DNA of 64,000 nt from NCBI GenBank assembly GCA_946811185.2, contig OX328110.1:13310516-13374515 (forward strand). The letters run 5' to 3'. A program made the position numbers and the translations under genes. Source of the stretch: Hippopus hippopus. Its lineage: Eukaryota; Mollusca; Bivalvia; Cardiida; Cardiidae. Shown here one piece after another: positions 20,136 to 29,933 of the stretch (the stretch's first letter is position 1; each line of letters starts with the position of its first letter). Below the pieces are notes generated by a model. It did no database searches, was not told the origin of the DNA, and saw nothing but the letters and a program-made list of their open reading frames with translations.

Positions 20136-20336
20136 GACTTTACCACAACTTAAACACAGCGTTAAACGCTGGTAAACGAAGCTTTTGAAAACATTATAGG
20201 GAAAAGAGAAAATGCTGATAACCAGCACTTTCTCCTTTTCCCACAATGTCTCTTTACCTGCCAAGGGACAAATTCAAACACTTGGACAATATTTGATTTG
20301 TCGTCTGAAAACGCTGTCATTTTGGGCAAGAGTTAA
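20132..20336 (-). mobile_element. MITE-A copy
   Basis: TTAA at both ends; the core has several mismatches. Shares its right TTAA with the next copy. Confidence 0.82.
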
Positions 20337-20560
20337 CTCTTTACCACACAATCCGACTTTTAACGACCCTGAGAAAGAGGCCTTTTGAAAACATTGTTGG
20401 AAAAGGAGAAAATGCTGGTAACCAGCATTTTCTCCTTTTCCCACAATGTTTTCTACCCTTCCCAATACAAATTTCAATTTTCAAGTCACATTTACTTTGT
20501 CGTCTGCAGATGCTTTCAGTTTGGACAAGTCTAAAATTCTGTCGTTTGGTATAGAGTTAA
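20333..20560 (-). mobile_element. MITE-A copy
   Basis: Complete with a perfect core; shares a TTAA with neighbours on both sides (20333-20336 and 20557-20560). Confidence 0.92.
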
Positions 20561-20760
20561 CCCTTTATGACTCGAAAAACTTTTTCAAACCCAGAGCATT
20601 TTCAGACAACAACTTAACTGTGGCTCAAATTGTGGAAGTTGTCCTTGAAAGTATAGAAAACATTTTGTGAAAAGGAGGAAATGCTGGTTACCAGCCTTTT
20701 CTCCTTTTCCCAAAATGTTTTAAAAATTCTTCCTTCTCTTTTTACCTTCCTTCTCTTTTT

Positions 20761-21244
20761 GGGTCCTGTGTGGCTCAGTGGTAAAGTGTAGGACTCGTGA
20801 CCTGGGTCAATGCTTATAAAACTTTATTCGTGCTCAACTCGGCTGAGCATGAAATTTCAAAGTTGTAAAAATGTAAATCGATAAACCTTATGGAGCAACT
20901 TACGAATTTAAGAGCTTTTCTTTGTCTTTTTCTATTAAATTAAAGTCTTTGTTTCAGATTTTCAAACTATCTTAAAGCATGATTAAGACTTCAAATTTGA
21001 GTAATAACTCAGTTGAGTATGAATAAAGTTTTATAAGCACAGGCACTGGAGGCCCCGGGTTCGAGCCTCACTGTCTCCACTGGGTTTTTCACAGGAGTGT
21101 CCTTTGGCAAGACACTTCAGAGCCCTAGCCTAGTACTGGTGAAACCCAGGGAAACATGAATATGTGAGCTGTTGCCGTGATATGACTGAAATAATGTTGA
21201 AAGTGGCGTAAAACACCATTCAAACAAACAAACAAACAAACAAT
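20761..21244 (+). mobile_element. SINE-2 copy with MITE-G inserted
   Basis: Head TGTGGCTCAGTGGTAAAG (A box) and, after MITE-G, GGGTTCGAGCC (B box). The body is GGCAAGACACTTCAGAGCCC and the tail (CAAA)n. Perfect 12-bp duplications CCTTCTCTTTTT lie at 20749-20760 and 21245-21256. Confidence 0.9.
20813..21037. mobile_element. MITE-G inside SINE-2
   Basis: A 225-bp insert with ~33-bp inverted ends (CTTATAAAACTTTATTCGTG ... TATGAATAAAGTTTTATAAG), including the CTCAACTCGGCTGAG / CTCAGTTGAG inner part. Confidence 0.85.
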
Positions 21245-21263
21245 CCTTCTCTTTTTAGGTCTT

Positions 21264-21492
21264 TTAACCCTTTACCACACAATGCCGACTTTTAATGACC
21301 CTGGGAACCAAGCTTTGTGAATACATTGTAGGAAAAGAAGAAAATGCTGGTAACCAGCATTTTCTCCTTTTCCCAAAATGTTTTCTTCCCTATTAAAGAA
21401 ATATTGTACCATTTGAGCCACATTGAAATTGTCGTCTGCAAATGCTTTCAATTTGGGCAAGGCTAAAATTTTGTCATCTGGTAAAGGAATAA
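21264..21492 (-). mobile_element. MITE-A copy
   Basis: Full length; inserted at the TTAA that follows GGTC in the older MITE-A arm to its left. Confidence 0.88.
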
Positions 21493-21943
21493 ACCCAATT
21501 CTGACCAGAAAAAACATTGAAAATTGTATTGTATGGGTCTTTTTGGATCATACACATTGATTTCTATAGATTCCCTAAAGGTCTGAGCTGTAAAACTGCG
21601 ATATTTTCAGGTGACAGACAGAAAAACGGTGTAGAGTTGACAAAAATGATAAAACAATCACAGTGACTTTTCTATCCTTCTATATGCGTCCTTGAATGGT
21701 TGCACAGAGTTTACTGATTTTCAAGAAAAATTACCAGGAAAAAAGTCAATTGTCTTGGGATAGGTTTGAGAAAATAATTAGTGGCAATGTCATTTAGGTG
21801 TTTGAGGGTGAACTAACTCGGGAGACTTTTGTAACTACACAATGGATGTACGAATGTCACAGGATTTATACCAGCAAATATATGCGGCCTTTTGGATTAT
21901 TGGTCCTGGATTGGCGGTAAGATATGGTGGTCTGAACATTGCT
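21493..21943. other. Intron, no firm feature
   Basis: No repeat recognised. A short open frame near 21842-21955 (MDVRMSQDLYQQIYAAFWII) ends at a GTAAGA-like donor, but resembles nothing I know. Confidence 0.35.
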
Positions 21944-22173
21944 GTAACCCCTATATGAAACAAAAAAATTTTAGGCTTGACGAAATTGAAAGCATTTGCA
22001 GATGATAGATTAAATGTGTCTCAAATGATTTGATTTTTCTTAGGAAGGGTAGAAATCATTGTGGGAAAAGGAGAAAATGCTGGTTACCAGCATTTTCTCC
22101 TTTTCCCACAATGTTTTCAAAAGCCTACTTGCTTAGGGTCGTTAAAACTTGGGATTGTGTGGTAAAGTGTTAA
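21944..22173 (+). mobile_element. MITE-A copy
   Basis: Complete with a perfect core; right end TTAA at 22170-22173. Confidence 0.9.
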
Positions 22174-22330
22174 CCTATTGACAACAGTCACAAGACTTTT
22201 TTCGTACAGTAGAGGATTTTAGAAAATATTTGGTGACAAGAAGAGAAATTGCAAGAAATGTCTCCATTTCTCACAGTGTTTTCAGATGTATTCTTGTATA
22301 AAAGCAAGTGGTATGCTGCAAATTTTTGTT

Positions 22331-22498
22331 TTAACTCTTTCCCAAACAACTAGTTTTAGACTTTTTTATGTTCAAAACATCCGCAGACAACAATTTCAAA
22401 ATTGGTACCACACACAGCAGCATTTTCTCCTTTTCCCACAATGTTTTTAAAAAGCTTTTTTCTCAGGGTCCTGAAAACCCAGGATTGATAAAAGGTGA
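22331..22498 (+). mobile_element. MITE-A copy, left core arm deleted
   Basis: The left TIR and arm jump to CAGCAGCATTTTCTCC, then the right arm; end degraded. Confidence 0.78.
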
Positions 22499-22510
22499 AG
22501 GAAGTATAAA

Positions 22511-22946
22511 GTTAAACCTTTACCACATGGCAACAGTTTAGTCAATGTTGACGGAATTTACAGATGACAATTCGTATGTTTTTCAAATCGTAAAATTCGT
22601 TCTTTAACCCTTTACCACACAATCCATTGTTATAATGACCCTGTCAGAGAAAGCTTTTGAAAACATTGTAGGAAAAGGTGAAAATGCTGTTAACCAGCAT
22701 TTTCACTATGTTCTCTACCCTGTCTAAGGCAGAAATCATCATTTTAGCTGCATTTTATTGGTCCTCTGCAACTGTTCTCAATTGAGAAAGTCTAAAATTC
22801 CATTGATTGATGAAGAGTTAGTAGATAGAAAAGATTGTGGGAAAAGGAGAGAATGCTGGTTATAAGCATTCTCTTCTTTTCCCAAAATGTTTCAAAAGCC
22901 CTCTTCCTCAAGGTCGGTAAAACTTAGGATTATATGTAAAGGGTTA
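22511..22946 (+). mobile_element. MITE-A copy split by MITE-A
   Basis: Left arm 22511-22607; core and right arm resume at 22821 (GTAGATAGAAAAGATTGTGG) and end TTAA at 22946. Confidence 0.85.
22604..22820 (-). mobile_element. MITE-A copy nested in MITE-A
   Basis: Inserted at TTAA in the outer copy. Its own core has lost part of one arm. Confidence 0.85.
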
Positions 22947-23098
22947 AACCGGTTACTATTATACATGCTAGATAAATGTACAGCTTTTACAAGCTAAGAA
23001 TTCGCACCCACCAAATTTCAGGATTTTGTTCCTAGCCAAAAGGCACAGGGATGTGGTTTTTGGGCTATCTGATTATTTGTCACAAACTTCCAGAAGGT

Positions 23099-23426
23099 TG
23101 ATTGATTGATTAATTGTATGGTGTTTAACGCGGTTTTCAACATTATTTCAGTTATATTGTGGTGGCCAGTGCACCTATCCATGCTTTCCTTGAGTCTCCT
23201 TTACCAGTACTCTGCACAATTTTCTTTCCAAGCCACTGGCTGCTTTCCCACATAATCATCGTCAAAACAGTGGTCAGCGGTGGGAGAGGAGTGAATCCTG
23301 TCGCAGTGACTATCATCAATCCTCGGAAAGAAATTGGCCGAGCCAGGGGTCGTAGCCAGGGATCGAACCCTGGACCCCGTGTTCTCAAGTCCTGTACGCT
23401 ACCGACTGAGCTACCGGGGCTCGGCT
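23099..23426 (-). mobile_element. SINE-1, best-preserved copy
   Basis: Read on the minus strand: head CGAGCCCCGGTAGCTCAGTC (A box) and GGTTCGATCCC (B box), full body, tail (CAAT)n. Perfect 11-bp duplications TTCCAGAAGGT lie at 23088-23098 and 23427-23437. Intact pol III boxes suggest a young insertion. Confidence 0.93.
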
Positions 23427-23475
23427 TTCCAGAAGGTCTTTTTTCCCTATACAAAGTATGCCATGTGCAGTGGGA

Positions 23476-23701
23476 ACATTTTGCCGCAGAATCCAGACTT
23501 TTAACGACTGTGACAGAGAATGCATTTCAAAACACTTTGGGAAAAGGAGAAAATGCTGGTAGCCAGCATTTTCTCCTTTTTCCTGAATGTTTTTTAACCT
23601 TTCAAATATAAATTTTCAACTTTTGAGTCGCATTTATTTCGTTGTCTGCAAAGGTTTCAATTTGGGCAAGTCTAAAATTTTGTTGTTTAGGAAAGAGTTA
23701 A
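23476..23701 (-). mobile_element. MITE-A copy
   Basis: Left TIR worn (TTTGCCGCAGAATCC), core GGTAGCCAGC, right TTAA present. Confidence 0.85.
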
Positions 23702-23832
23702 TTTCAAAAGTTTGAAATGTTACTCAAGGTATAAGGTCTGAAAATGGTAGATTTGATGACTTTGGCTTTTCGGTCTTCCAGTATCATTTATTGTAGCTCA
23801 GCCAATCAGAGAAGTTTGTACAACTGATGTTG

Positions 23833-24105
23833 CCAAGCAGTGGTAGTGCAGTTGGTATCTTACAGGATTTGGGAATAGGGGGTAGCTGGTCCAAATTCCA
23901 AGCCCAGCCAATTTCATTCCAAGGATCAGTGATAGTCATTGTGACAGAATTCATTCCTCTCTCCCTGCTGATCATGGTTTTGATAATGGTTATGTGGTTA
24001 AGGAGCCAGCAGCTTAGGAAGAATATTGCGTAAAGTACTGTTAAAAGAAACTCCTGGAGACCATGACAAGGTGCACTGGCTGCTACGATATACTGTATAA
24101 TGTTG
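23833..24105 (+). mobile_element. SINE-1 copy, old
   Basis: Head AGCAGTGGTAGTGCAGTTGG with a decayed B box (GGTCCAAATTCC); body recognisable to GATATACTGTATAATGTTG. Confidence 0.8.
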
Positions 24106-24153
24106 TTGTCTGCAAAAGTTTTCAATGCAGAGAAGTCTATAATTTTGTCTTAA
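24106..24153 (-). mobile_element. MITE-A end fragment
   Basis: TTGTCTGCAAAAGTTTTCAA ... ATTTTGTCTTAA; only the outer right arm. Confidence 0.6.
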
Positions 24154-24377
24154 CCCTTTACTAAACAATCCCTGGTTTTTACGACCCAGCAGAAGAAGCA
24201 TTCTGAAAACATTGTGGGAAAAGGAGAAAATGCTGGTAACCAGCATTTTCTCCATTTCCCACAATGTTTTCTACTCTTCTAAAGCAAGTTTCAATTTTTG
24301 AGTCACGTTTATTTTGTTGTCAGCAAATGCTTTGAATTTCGACAAGTCTGAAATTTTGTCGTTTGGTAAAGAGTCAA
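24150..24377 (-). mobile_element. MITE-A copy
   Basis: Full length, intact core, right end GGTAAAGAGTCAA. Confidence 0.88.
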
Positions 24378-24381
24378 TGTA

Positions 24382-24611
24382 TTAACTCTTTACCACACAA
24401 TGCTGACTTTTAACAACCCCTAGGAAGAAGCCTTTGGAAAACATTGTGGGAAAAGGAGAAAATTCTAGTAACCAGCATTTTCTTTCTTTCCCACAATGTT
24501 TTCTACTCAACTGAAGGCAAGTTTCATCATTCCAGCCATATTGAAATTGTCGTTTGCAAATACTTTGACTTTGGATGGCTGTAAAATTTTGTTGAGTGAT
24601 AAAGAGTTAAG
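24382..24611 (-). mobile_element. MITE-A copy
   Basis: Full length, TTAA at both ends, 4 bases after the previous copy. Confidence 0.9.
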
Positions 24612-24629
24612 GAGTAAACTGTAATGATA

Positions 24630-25006
24630 TATGGCCCACAACATGTAAAAAGGGACAGTCAGACTTTTGCGTAAAGTGTCGTCTCAGATCAGCTTGTGCA
24701 GTCTCTGCAGGCTAATCCGAGATGGCACTTTATGACTACATTAGATTTTGTCCTACAGTAGACTTGCACAAAACAGAAAATCACATTAAAGTGTCGTCTC
24801 GGATCAGCCTGCAGTGCAGGCTAATCCGAGATGGTACTTTACGACTACATTAGATTTTGTCCTACAGTAGACTTGCACAAAACAGAAAATTACATAAAAA
24901 CGAAAAGTGTTGTTTCGGATTAGCCTGCGTGGACTGCGCAGGCTGATCCAAGGGGATGCTTTACGCAAATGTCCGAATACCCCTTTTCGCGTGTTGTAAG
25001 CCATAT
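24630..25006. mobile_element. MITE-F copy 2, internally duplicated
   Basis: Same ends as copy 1 (TATGGCCCACAACATG; CGCGTGTTGTAAGCCATA). A ~105-bp block (GACTACATTAGATTTTGTCC ... GCACAAAACAGAAAAT plus the hairpin) is present twice in tandem, so it is longer than copy 1. Confidence 0.86.
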
Positions 25007-25133
25007 AGTGCTCAGTTATTGTGCTATCATCAATTCTTGTAAAGAAAGAAAGAAATAAAATAAAGTTATGGAAAGAGCGAGGGGGGGGGTTGTCTAAGTT
25101 TCACTAAGTCTTGTTCACAGAGAAGGAGGAGCA

Positions 25134-25358
25134 TTAACCCACTACCACATAATCCCGAGTTTTAGCAAACCTGGGAAAGAAGGCTTATAAAACCATTGTG
25201 GGAACAAGAGAAAATGCCAAAAACAGGGTTTTCTCCTTTTTCCACAGTGTTTTCTATCTTTCGAAAGACACTTTCATTTGAGCCAAATTAAAAAATTGCT
25301 GTCTGCAAATGCTTGCAATTTGGACAAGTCCAAATGTTGTCATTTGGTCAAAAGATAA
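25134..25358 (-). mobile_element. MITE-A copy, diverged
   Basis: The core is broken (AAAATGCCAAAAACAGGGTT); ends recognisable. Confidence 0.8.
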
Positions 25359-25359
25359 A

Positions 25360-25720
25360 ATTTTGCTTAGTATGAAGTCAGTATTGATGTCCTTTGCTCC
25401 TAGTTATGCTTTTGTTACTGTTCTACTTGTTTTTATGCTTTTGTTACTATTCTACTTGTTTTCGTGAAATAATAAATTCCTTCAAGTTTAATTTTAGAGC
25501 TTAATGGTAGTTGCTTGTGTCAGTGACAGCTGTCACTTTGTAGGTCAAATTGAGACTGCATAAATATTGTAGTCTTGTCTTGGAGTTACACTGTCTTTTA
25601 CTTTGAAAGCAAGTATGATTAAAGTAGTATTATGGTTGTTTATTTTAGACTTGAAATATCTATTTTTATGTATCCAGACTTGAAATATCTACCTTACTGT
25701 GCTAAGGGTTAAAAGAAGCC
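25360..25720. other. Intron, short internal repeat only
   Basis: The 31-bp unit starting TTATGCTTTTGTTACT occurs twice at about 25402-25460, and GACTTGAAATATCTA twice at 25648-25692. Nothing else recognised. Confidence 0.45.
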
Positions 25721-25724
25721 CATA

Positions 25725-25845
25725 ATACTGGGATAAACCATAAAATATTAAGCTTGGAATAAGTTAATGACAATGTAGATCAAAATCAGACCGGATAGAA
25801 TATGCAGTGTGATCTTCATTCTGTAATGTGCAGTATCTGATTTAT
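25725..25845. mobile_element. MITE-B remnant
   Basis: TGTAGATCAAAATCAGACCG ... ATGCAGTGTGATCTTCATTC is a diverged hairpin. Confidence 0.5.
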
Positions 25846-26058
25846 TCCTTGGACTGCTGAATAAACCTGACAGTCATTTTCAGTGAACAAAAAAAAAACA
25901 GAATAATTGTAATTTCAGGGTTGGTTTTGCCCAGAATGTCTCAGAAAAGCAGGCAATGCAGATCAAAGATCAGACTGTACTTTTTGTGCAGTCTGATCTT
26001 GATCTACATTGGCTGCAAAGTCAAACTATTTTTGTGAAAGGCGCTTTAAGGGTTGATA
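25846..26058 (+). mobile_element. MITE-B copy (B2 subtype)
   Basis: Arm CAGTCATTTTCAGTGAACAA, core GATCAAAGATCAGACTGTAC / GTGCAGTCTGATCTTGATCT, right end GCGCTTTAAGGGTTGA. Confidence 0.78.
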
Positions 26059-26269
26059 TTACGGCTATACATCCTTGAAGCTGCTATGCCCAGGTCTTTG
26101 CTACCAACAGAAAATGTTTAGCACTGACAAGGGAGATAAACCAGGTAGGTTTGTTGTTGAAGTTTACTTGAATACTTACCAGATTTGTCTTTCCTTTTCT
26201 GTTGGAACATCAGACATTCTCCTATTTGTTTGGTCTTAATGGCTCTTTTCAACTTCCTTCAAGTCATAT

Positions 26270-26499
26270 GGGGGTCCTGCATGGTTCAGTGGTAAAGTGT
26301 GGGACTCGTAACCTGGAGGCCCTGGGTTCAAGCCCCACCTGGTCTACTGGGTTTTAAGTAGGAGTGTCATTGGGCAAGACACATCAGAGACCTAGCCTAG
26401 TACTAGTGAAACCAAGGAAATACATGATTATGTGAGCTGTCGCGGTGATATGATTGAAGTGATGTTGAAAGCGGTGTAAAACACCATTCAGTCAATCCA
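26270..26499 (+). mobile_element. SINE-2 copy
   Basis: Head CATGGTTCAGTGGTAAAGTG (A box) and GGGTTCAAGCCCC (B box), body CAAGACACATCAGAGACCTA, short tail. Perfect 12-bp duplications TTCAAGTCATAT lie at 26258-26269 and 26500-26511. Confidence 0.93.
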
Positions 26500-26529
26500 T
26501 TCAAGTCATATTACAGCAGCCATTGCATT

Positions 26530-26692
26530 TAGCAATTTCTTTTACCAATACTTCAGCAGACACTCTTTCAAAGCCAGTGGCTGCTTTCCTACATAAACAA
26601 TGTTTAAACAATGCTAAGCAATGATTGTCAATTAATCTTTAAAAAAGAGTTTAGCCAAACTGGGATACTAACTGCCCCTGGGTCAGAGGGCA
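26530..26692 (-). mobile_element. SINE-1 remnant
   Basis: Reverse-strand body (CAAAGCCAGTGGCTGCTTTC) and traces of the head region; strongly decayed. Confidence 0.55.
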
Positions 26693-26694
26693 TT

Positions 26695-26822
26695 TGTTCC
26701 TTTTCCCATAATGTTTTCTACCTTATGAGAGACAAATCCATCACATGATTCAAATCTCATTTGTTGTCTGCAAATGCTTTCAATTTGGAGAAATCTAAAA
26801 TTTTGTTGTTTTGCAAAGGGAA
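26695..26822 (-). mobile_element. MITE-A right half
   Basis: From GTTCCTTTTCCCATAATG to TTGCAAAGGG; left half absent. Confidence 0.7.
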
Positions 26823-27074
26823 AAAGGACTAACTTCTTGAAGCAAGATAAAGGGGTGATTTTTGAATAGTTGTAAACTGTATTCTAATTTCTTGCAAATC
26901 TTAGACCATTTTGTAACTCATAACAGTTTTTTGTAGGTTGTAAAATAACCTTGCTGTGTGTGTTGATACATGTTACAAAATTGTGGCCACAGGATCAATA
27001 ATGAGCAATTTTACTTTTTGCAATGCTATTTTCACAAGTGATTTGCTGTAAAATGCAAAAATAATTGTCTCTAG

Positions 27075-27187
27075 CTGGTTTCATGGGATCGCAATGTAGC
27101 TCTGTATCTAGTCAGAGTTTCCCGAAGAAGAGAAACGACAAAATGGTTGCATGTCACAAACAATTTATCGAAAAATACTTTGCAGAG
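27075..27187 (+). CDS. Candidate exon, unknown gene
   Basis: A GC-richer 113-base block lies between TTGTCTCTAG and GAG|GTACCT, both acceptable splice sites. One frame reads GFMGSQCSSVSSQSFPKKRN DK MVACHKQFIEKYFAE when split at its lysine run. A second frame is also open, so the frame is not settled. It matches no protein I recognise and is not an expected CASK segment. The following sequence enters a MITE-B. It could be a remnant of an unrecognised transposon instead. Confidence 0.25.
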
Positions 27188-27269
27188 GTACCTAGGGATA
27201 TAAGTAGTAACGGCAAACTCTGTCTAGAAATCCGCCTCCATATAGCAGACAGTAATTATTGTATCATCT

Positions 27270-27482
27270 TTTTACCCTTATAGCGCTGACCAAACCCAAC
27301 AGACTTTTCAGTTTAGAATTAAGACCCTTATAATTGCAATATCATGGGGCCTTTTGTCTATAGAGTTTCACCAAAGTGGACAGTGTGGATCAAAGATTAG
27401 ACTGAATGTTTTGTGCAGTCTGATCTTGATCTACACTTGCCGCAGATGCAACTGTAACTGTGAAAGGTGCTTTAAAGGTTAA
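27270..27482 (+). mobile_element. MITE-B copy (B2 subtype)
   Basis: End TTTACCCTTATAGCGCTGAC, arm CAGACTTTTCAGTTTAGAAT, core GTGCAGTCTGATCTTGATCT, right end GGTTAA shared with the next MITE-A. Confidence 0.8.
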
Positions 27483-27692
27483 CTCTTTGCCGGAAGACAG
27501 AAAATTTGGACTGTTTCAAAATGAAAGCACTTGCAAATAACAGATTTAATGTGACTCGAGTAAAGGTATTTTTTGTTGAAAGTATAAGAAAGCATTGTGG
27601 AAAAAAGAGAAAATGCTGGTTACCAGCATTTTCTCCTTTTACAACAATGCTTTCAAAAGCTTTCTTCAGCAGGGTCATTAAAACTTGGGGAA
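27479..27692 (+). mobile_element. MITE-A copy
   Basis: TTAA left end shared with MITE-B; core intact except one arm (TTTTACAACAATG); right TIR lost. Confidence 0.84.
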
Positions 27693-27914
27693 AAAGCATT
27701 TGGATCAATTTTTGCTAGGCCTGTGTATTTTTGTCGGCCATTGTAGTCTTATTTATGCCTTTTATATTATAATCCTGTGTTTTAACAAACTGCAGTAAGA
27801 AGGCTTTTAATAATATTATGAGAAGAAGAGAAAATGCTATTCTGTTCCCACATTTTGGCTTATCCTTTTGCTTATGGTCATATTGAATTTATGTAGTGCA
27901 AAATGTTTTCATTA

Positions 27915-28580
27915 GCTTAGCTGTTTTCAAAGAAAACCTTGAGGTATTTTCATAGCCATCTCGTCGGCGTTTGCGTTGTTGTGCAAAAACTTTGACATTT
28001 TAAAATATCTCTGTTATTGCTGAAGATATTTACTTCAAACTCGGACAAGTTCCAAACTACTGTATACATGGATATATACGCGTGCCGAAAAATTTGCAAA
28101 TTACTGATTACGAACATTTTGCGCATGGAAATTTTTGCAAATTCAAGACACTCGTTGTTTGTTTGTCTACTAGATCTAGTAGTTAAATACACAAACAGAA
28201 AAGTTTGCCAATATTTCAAATTTGCAAAATCGCAAAAATTTCCATGTTGCAAAAATTTCCACTTATACAGTATTGGAAGGGAAACCTATATAAGAAGGGC
28301 AGGTAACCATTTAAATCTTTTGACTCATTAATGCCCCTTTTTGGACTTCAAATTTTCAAAAAAAAAAACCTTGACATTTTTAGTATCTCTGTCATTACTG
28401 AAGTTATTTACTTCAAATTTGGAGTAGTTCTTAAGTATCAATGGGGGAACATATACAACAGGGGCAGGAAACCATAAAAATGTATTTGACACAGTTATGC
28501 CCCTATTTCGACTTGGATTTTTCACTGAAATCAAGCAACTGCAGCTGAGTGTTGGCACTTGCATGCAGTGCTCTTGTTAT
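27915..28580 (+). mobile_element. HINE/pearl-like element, ending GTGTTGGCACTTGCATGC
   Basis: Two related core units (TTTGACATTTTAAAATATCTCT and CTTGACATTTTTAGTATCTCTG) lie ~310 bases apart, and the first is interrupted by MITE-H. The 3' end GAGTGTTGGCACTTGCATGC then AGTGCTCTTGTT recurs alone at 30103-30135. Confidence 0.65.
28053..28276. mobile_element. MITE-H inside HINE
   Basis: A ~224-bp insert with inverted ends TACTGTATACATGG / CCACTTATACAGTA. Nested inverted pieces (GGAAATTTTTGCAAAT; AAAAATTTCC) surround the perfect palindrome CTACTAGATCTAGTAG at its centre. Confidence 0.72.
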
Positions 28581-28625
28581 TGATAAGTCTAAAAATTTGT
28601 CATCTAGAAAGGGTTGACACATTGC

Positions 28626-28875
28626 GAAGCCCAGTAGCTCAGTCAGTAAGGTGCAGGGCTTGTTAACCAGAGATCCAATTCTGTCTGAGCCAAACTCTTA
28701 ACGTGGATAGATGGGAGTCATTCTGACAGGATCTTTTTCCTCTCTCACACAGTTGAACAGAACATTAATTTGGAAAAGCAGCCAGTGGCTCTGAAGGAGT
28801 GTTATATGATATTCCTGTATAATTAATTTACAGCATGGATTGATGCATTTGCCATTGTGATATGACTGAAATAAC
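28626..28875 (+). mobile_element. SINE-1 copy, old
   Basis: Head CCCAGTAGCTCAGTCAGTAA; B box decayed; body AAAGCAGCCAGTGGCT to GTGATATGACTGAAATAA. Confidence 0.8.
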
Positions 28876-29008
28876 GGACAGCTTATGAAAACATTATGCT
28901 GGAAAAAGGAGCTGTTACTATTTCAAAGCAATGGAATCCATTTTCCTACAATATTTCCCTACATTTTGGAAAGAAAACAACGTAAATCTTTTATTTCTGT
29001 CAACTTGC
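28876..29008. mobile_element. MITE-A remnant, very decayed
   Basis: TATGAAAACATTATGCTGGA and TTCCTACAATATTT echo the core; not securely alignable. Confidence 0.35.
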
Positions 29009-29436
29009 CTGTATGGCACTCCAAGGTAGAACACCAACTGCCTTGGTTGGACAGTAACATTTTCGACTTCTCCATTTTGAAAGCATTTGCAGAGGACATT
29101 TCAGATATGGCTTAGTTGGTAGAATTTGTCCTTGGTAGGGTTAAAAATGATGTGGAAAAAGAAGAAAATGCTGGTTACCAGCATTTTCTTCTTTTTCCAC
29201 AGCATTTTCATAAGCCTTCTTCCTGTATGGCACTCCAAGGTAGAACACCAACTGCCTTGGTTGGACAGTAACATTTTCGACTTCTCCATTTTGAAAGCAT
29301 TTGCAGAGGACATTTCAGATATGGCTTAGTTGGTAGAATTTGTCCTTGGTAGGGTTAAAAATGATGTGGAAAAAGAAGAAAATGCTGGTTACCAGCATTT
29401 TCTTCTTTTTCCACAGCATTTTCATAAGCCTTCTTC
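29009..29436 (+). repeat. Recent 2 x 214-bp tandem duplication
   Basis: CTGTATGGCACTCCAAGGTA starts at 29009 and again at 29223. The 214-bp units look identical by eye and each contains a MITE-A core. The third occurrence of the 3' flank continues into the normal MITE-A end. Confidence 0.92.
29055..29222 (+). mobile_element. MITE-A copy (duplicate unit 1)
   Basis: Arm TTTTGAAAGCATTTGCAGAG and core GAAGAAAATGCTGGTTACCA; the right end is cut by the tandem duplication junction. Confidence 0.82.
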
Positions 29437-29474
29437 CTCAGGGTCATTGAAGCCCAGGATTGTTTGGTAAAGGG
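29269..29474 (+). mobile_element. MITE-A copy (duplicate unit 2)
   Basis: Same as unit 1 but with the right arm present to TTTGGTAAAGGGCTTAA. Confidence 0.85.
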
Positions 29475-29706
29475 CTTAAGACCCTATAATCTAAAATAAA
29501 GGGTAATGAATTATGCAAATTGACTGACTTCAATGAGATTTTTATACAAACTGTAACCATAGAATATTTTCCCTAAAACCTGTAATTTCCCTCTCAGAAA
29601 TAATAGCGCAGGAAGAGACAGAGATGCTGGCATTCTGTCAATTCTAATCAATATTCAAAAGGAGATGGAAAATGTTCTTTCTAGTTAGGCGCTTATCTCT
29701 TTTCAC

Positions 29707-29933
29707 TCTAACTCTTCACCAAATGACCAATATTTAGATTTGTCGAAATTGAAAGCATTTGCAGACCACAAATTGAAAGTGGCTCAAATGATCATTTCTG
29801 TCTTTGATAGTGTAGAAAACATTGTTGGAACAGGAGAAAATGCTGGTTACCAGCATTTTCTCCTTTGCCTACAGTGTTTTGAAAAGCCTTCTTCCTCAAG
29901 GTCGTTAAAACGCGGGATAGTATGTTTAAGAGC
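29707..29933 (+). mobile_element. MITE-A copy
   Basis: Full length; core intact, right TIR worn. Confidence 0.87.

Larger units (their letters stand above)
20557..21267 (+). mobile_element. MITE-A copy interrupted by SINE-2
   Basis: Left arm and core to TTCTTCCTTCTC. SINE-2 occupies 20761-21244. A short right-arm stub (TTTTTAGGTCTTTTAA) leads into the next MITE-A. Confidence 0.78.
27765..28617 (-). mobile_element. MITE-A copy interrupted by HINE
   Basis: Decayed left arm and core to CAAAATGTTTTCAT. The right tip (GATAAGTCTAAAAATTTGTC ... AAAGGGTTGA) resumes after the HINE at ~28580. Confidence 0.6.

Noticed and set aside
21842..21955. MDVRMSQDLYQQIYAAFWII frame ending near GTAAGA as a CASK exon
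   Set aside because: Superficially LYDKI-like, but no further match to CASK L27 sequence and no good acceptor in phase.
23159..23611. 150-residue plus-strand frame, the longest in the window
   Set aside because: It runs antisense through SINE-1 and on into a MITE-A copy; not a gene.
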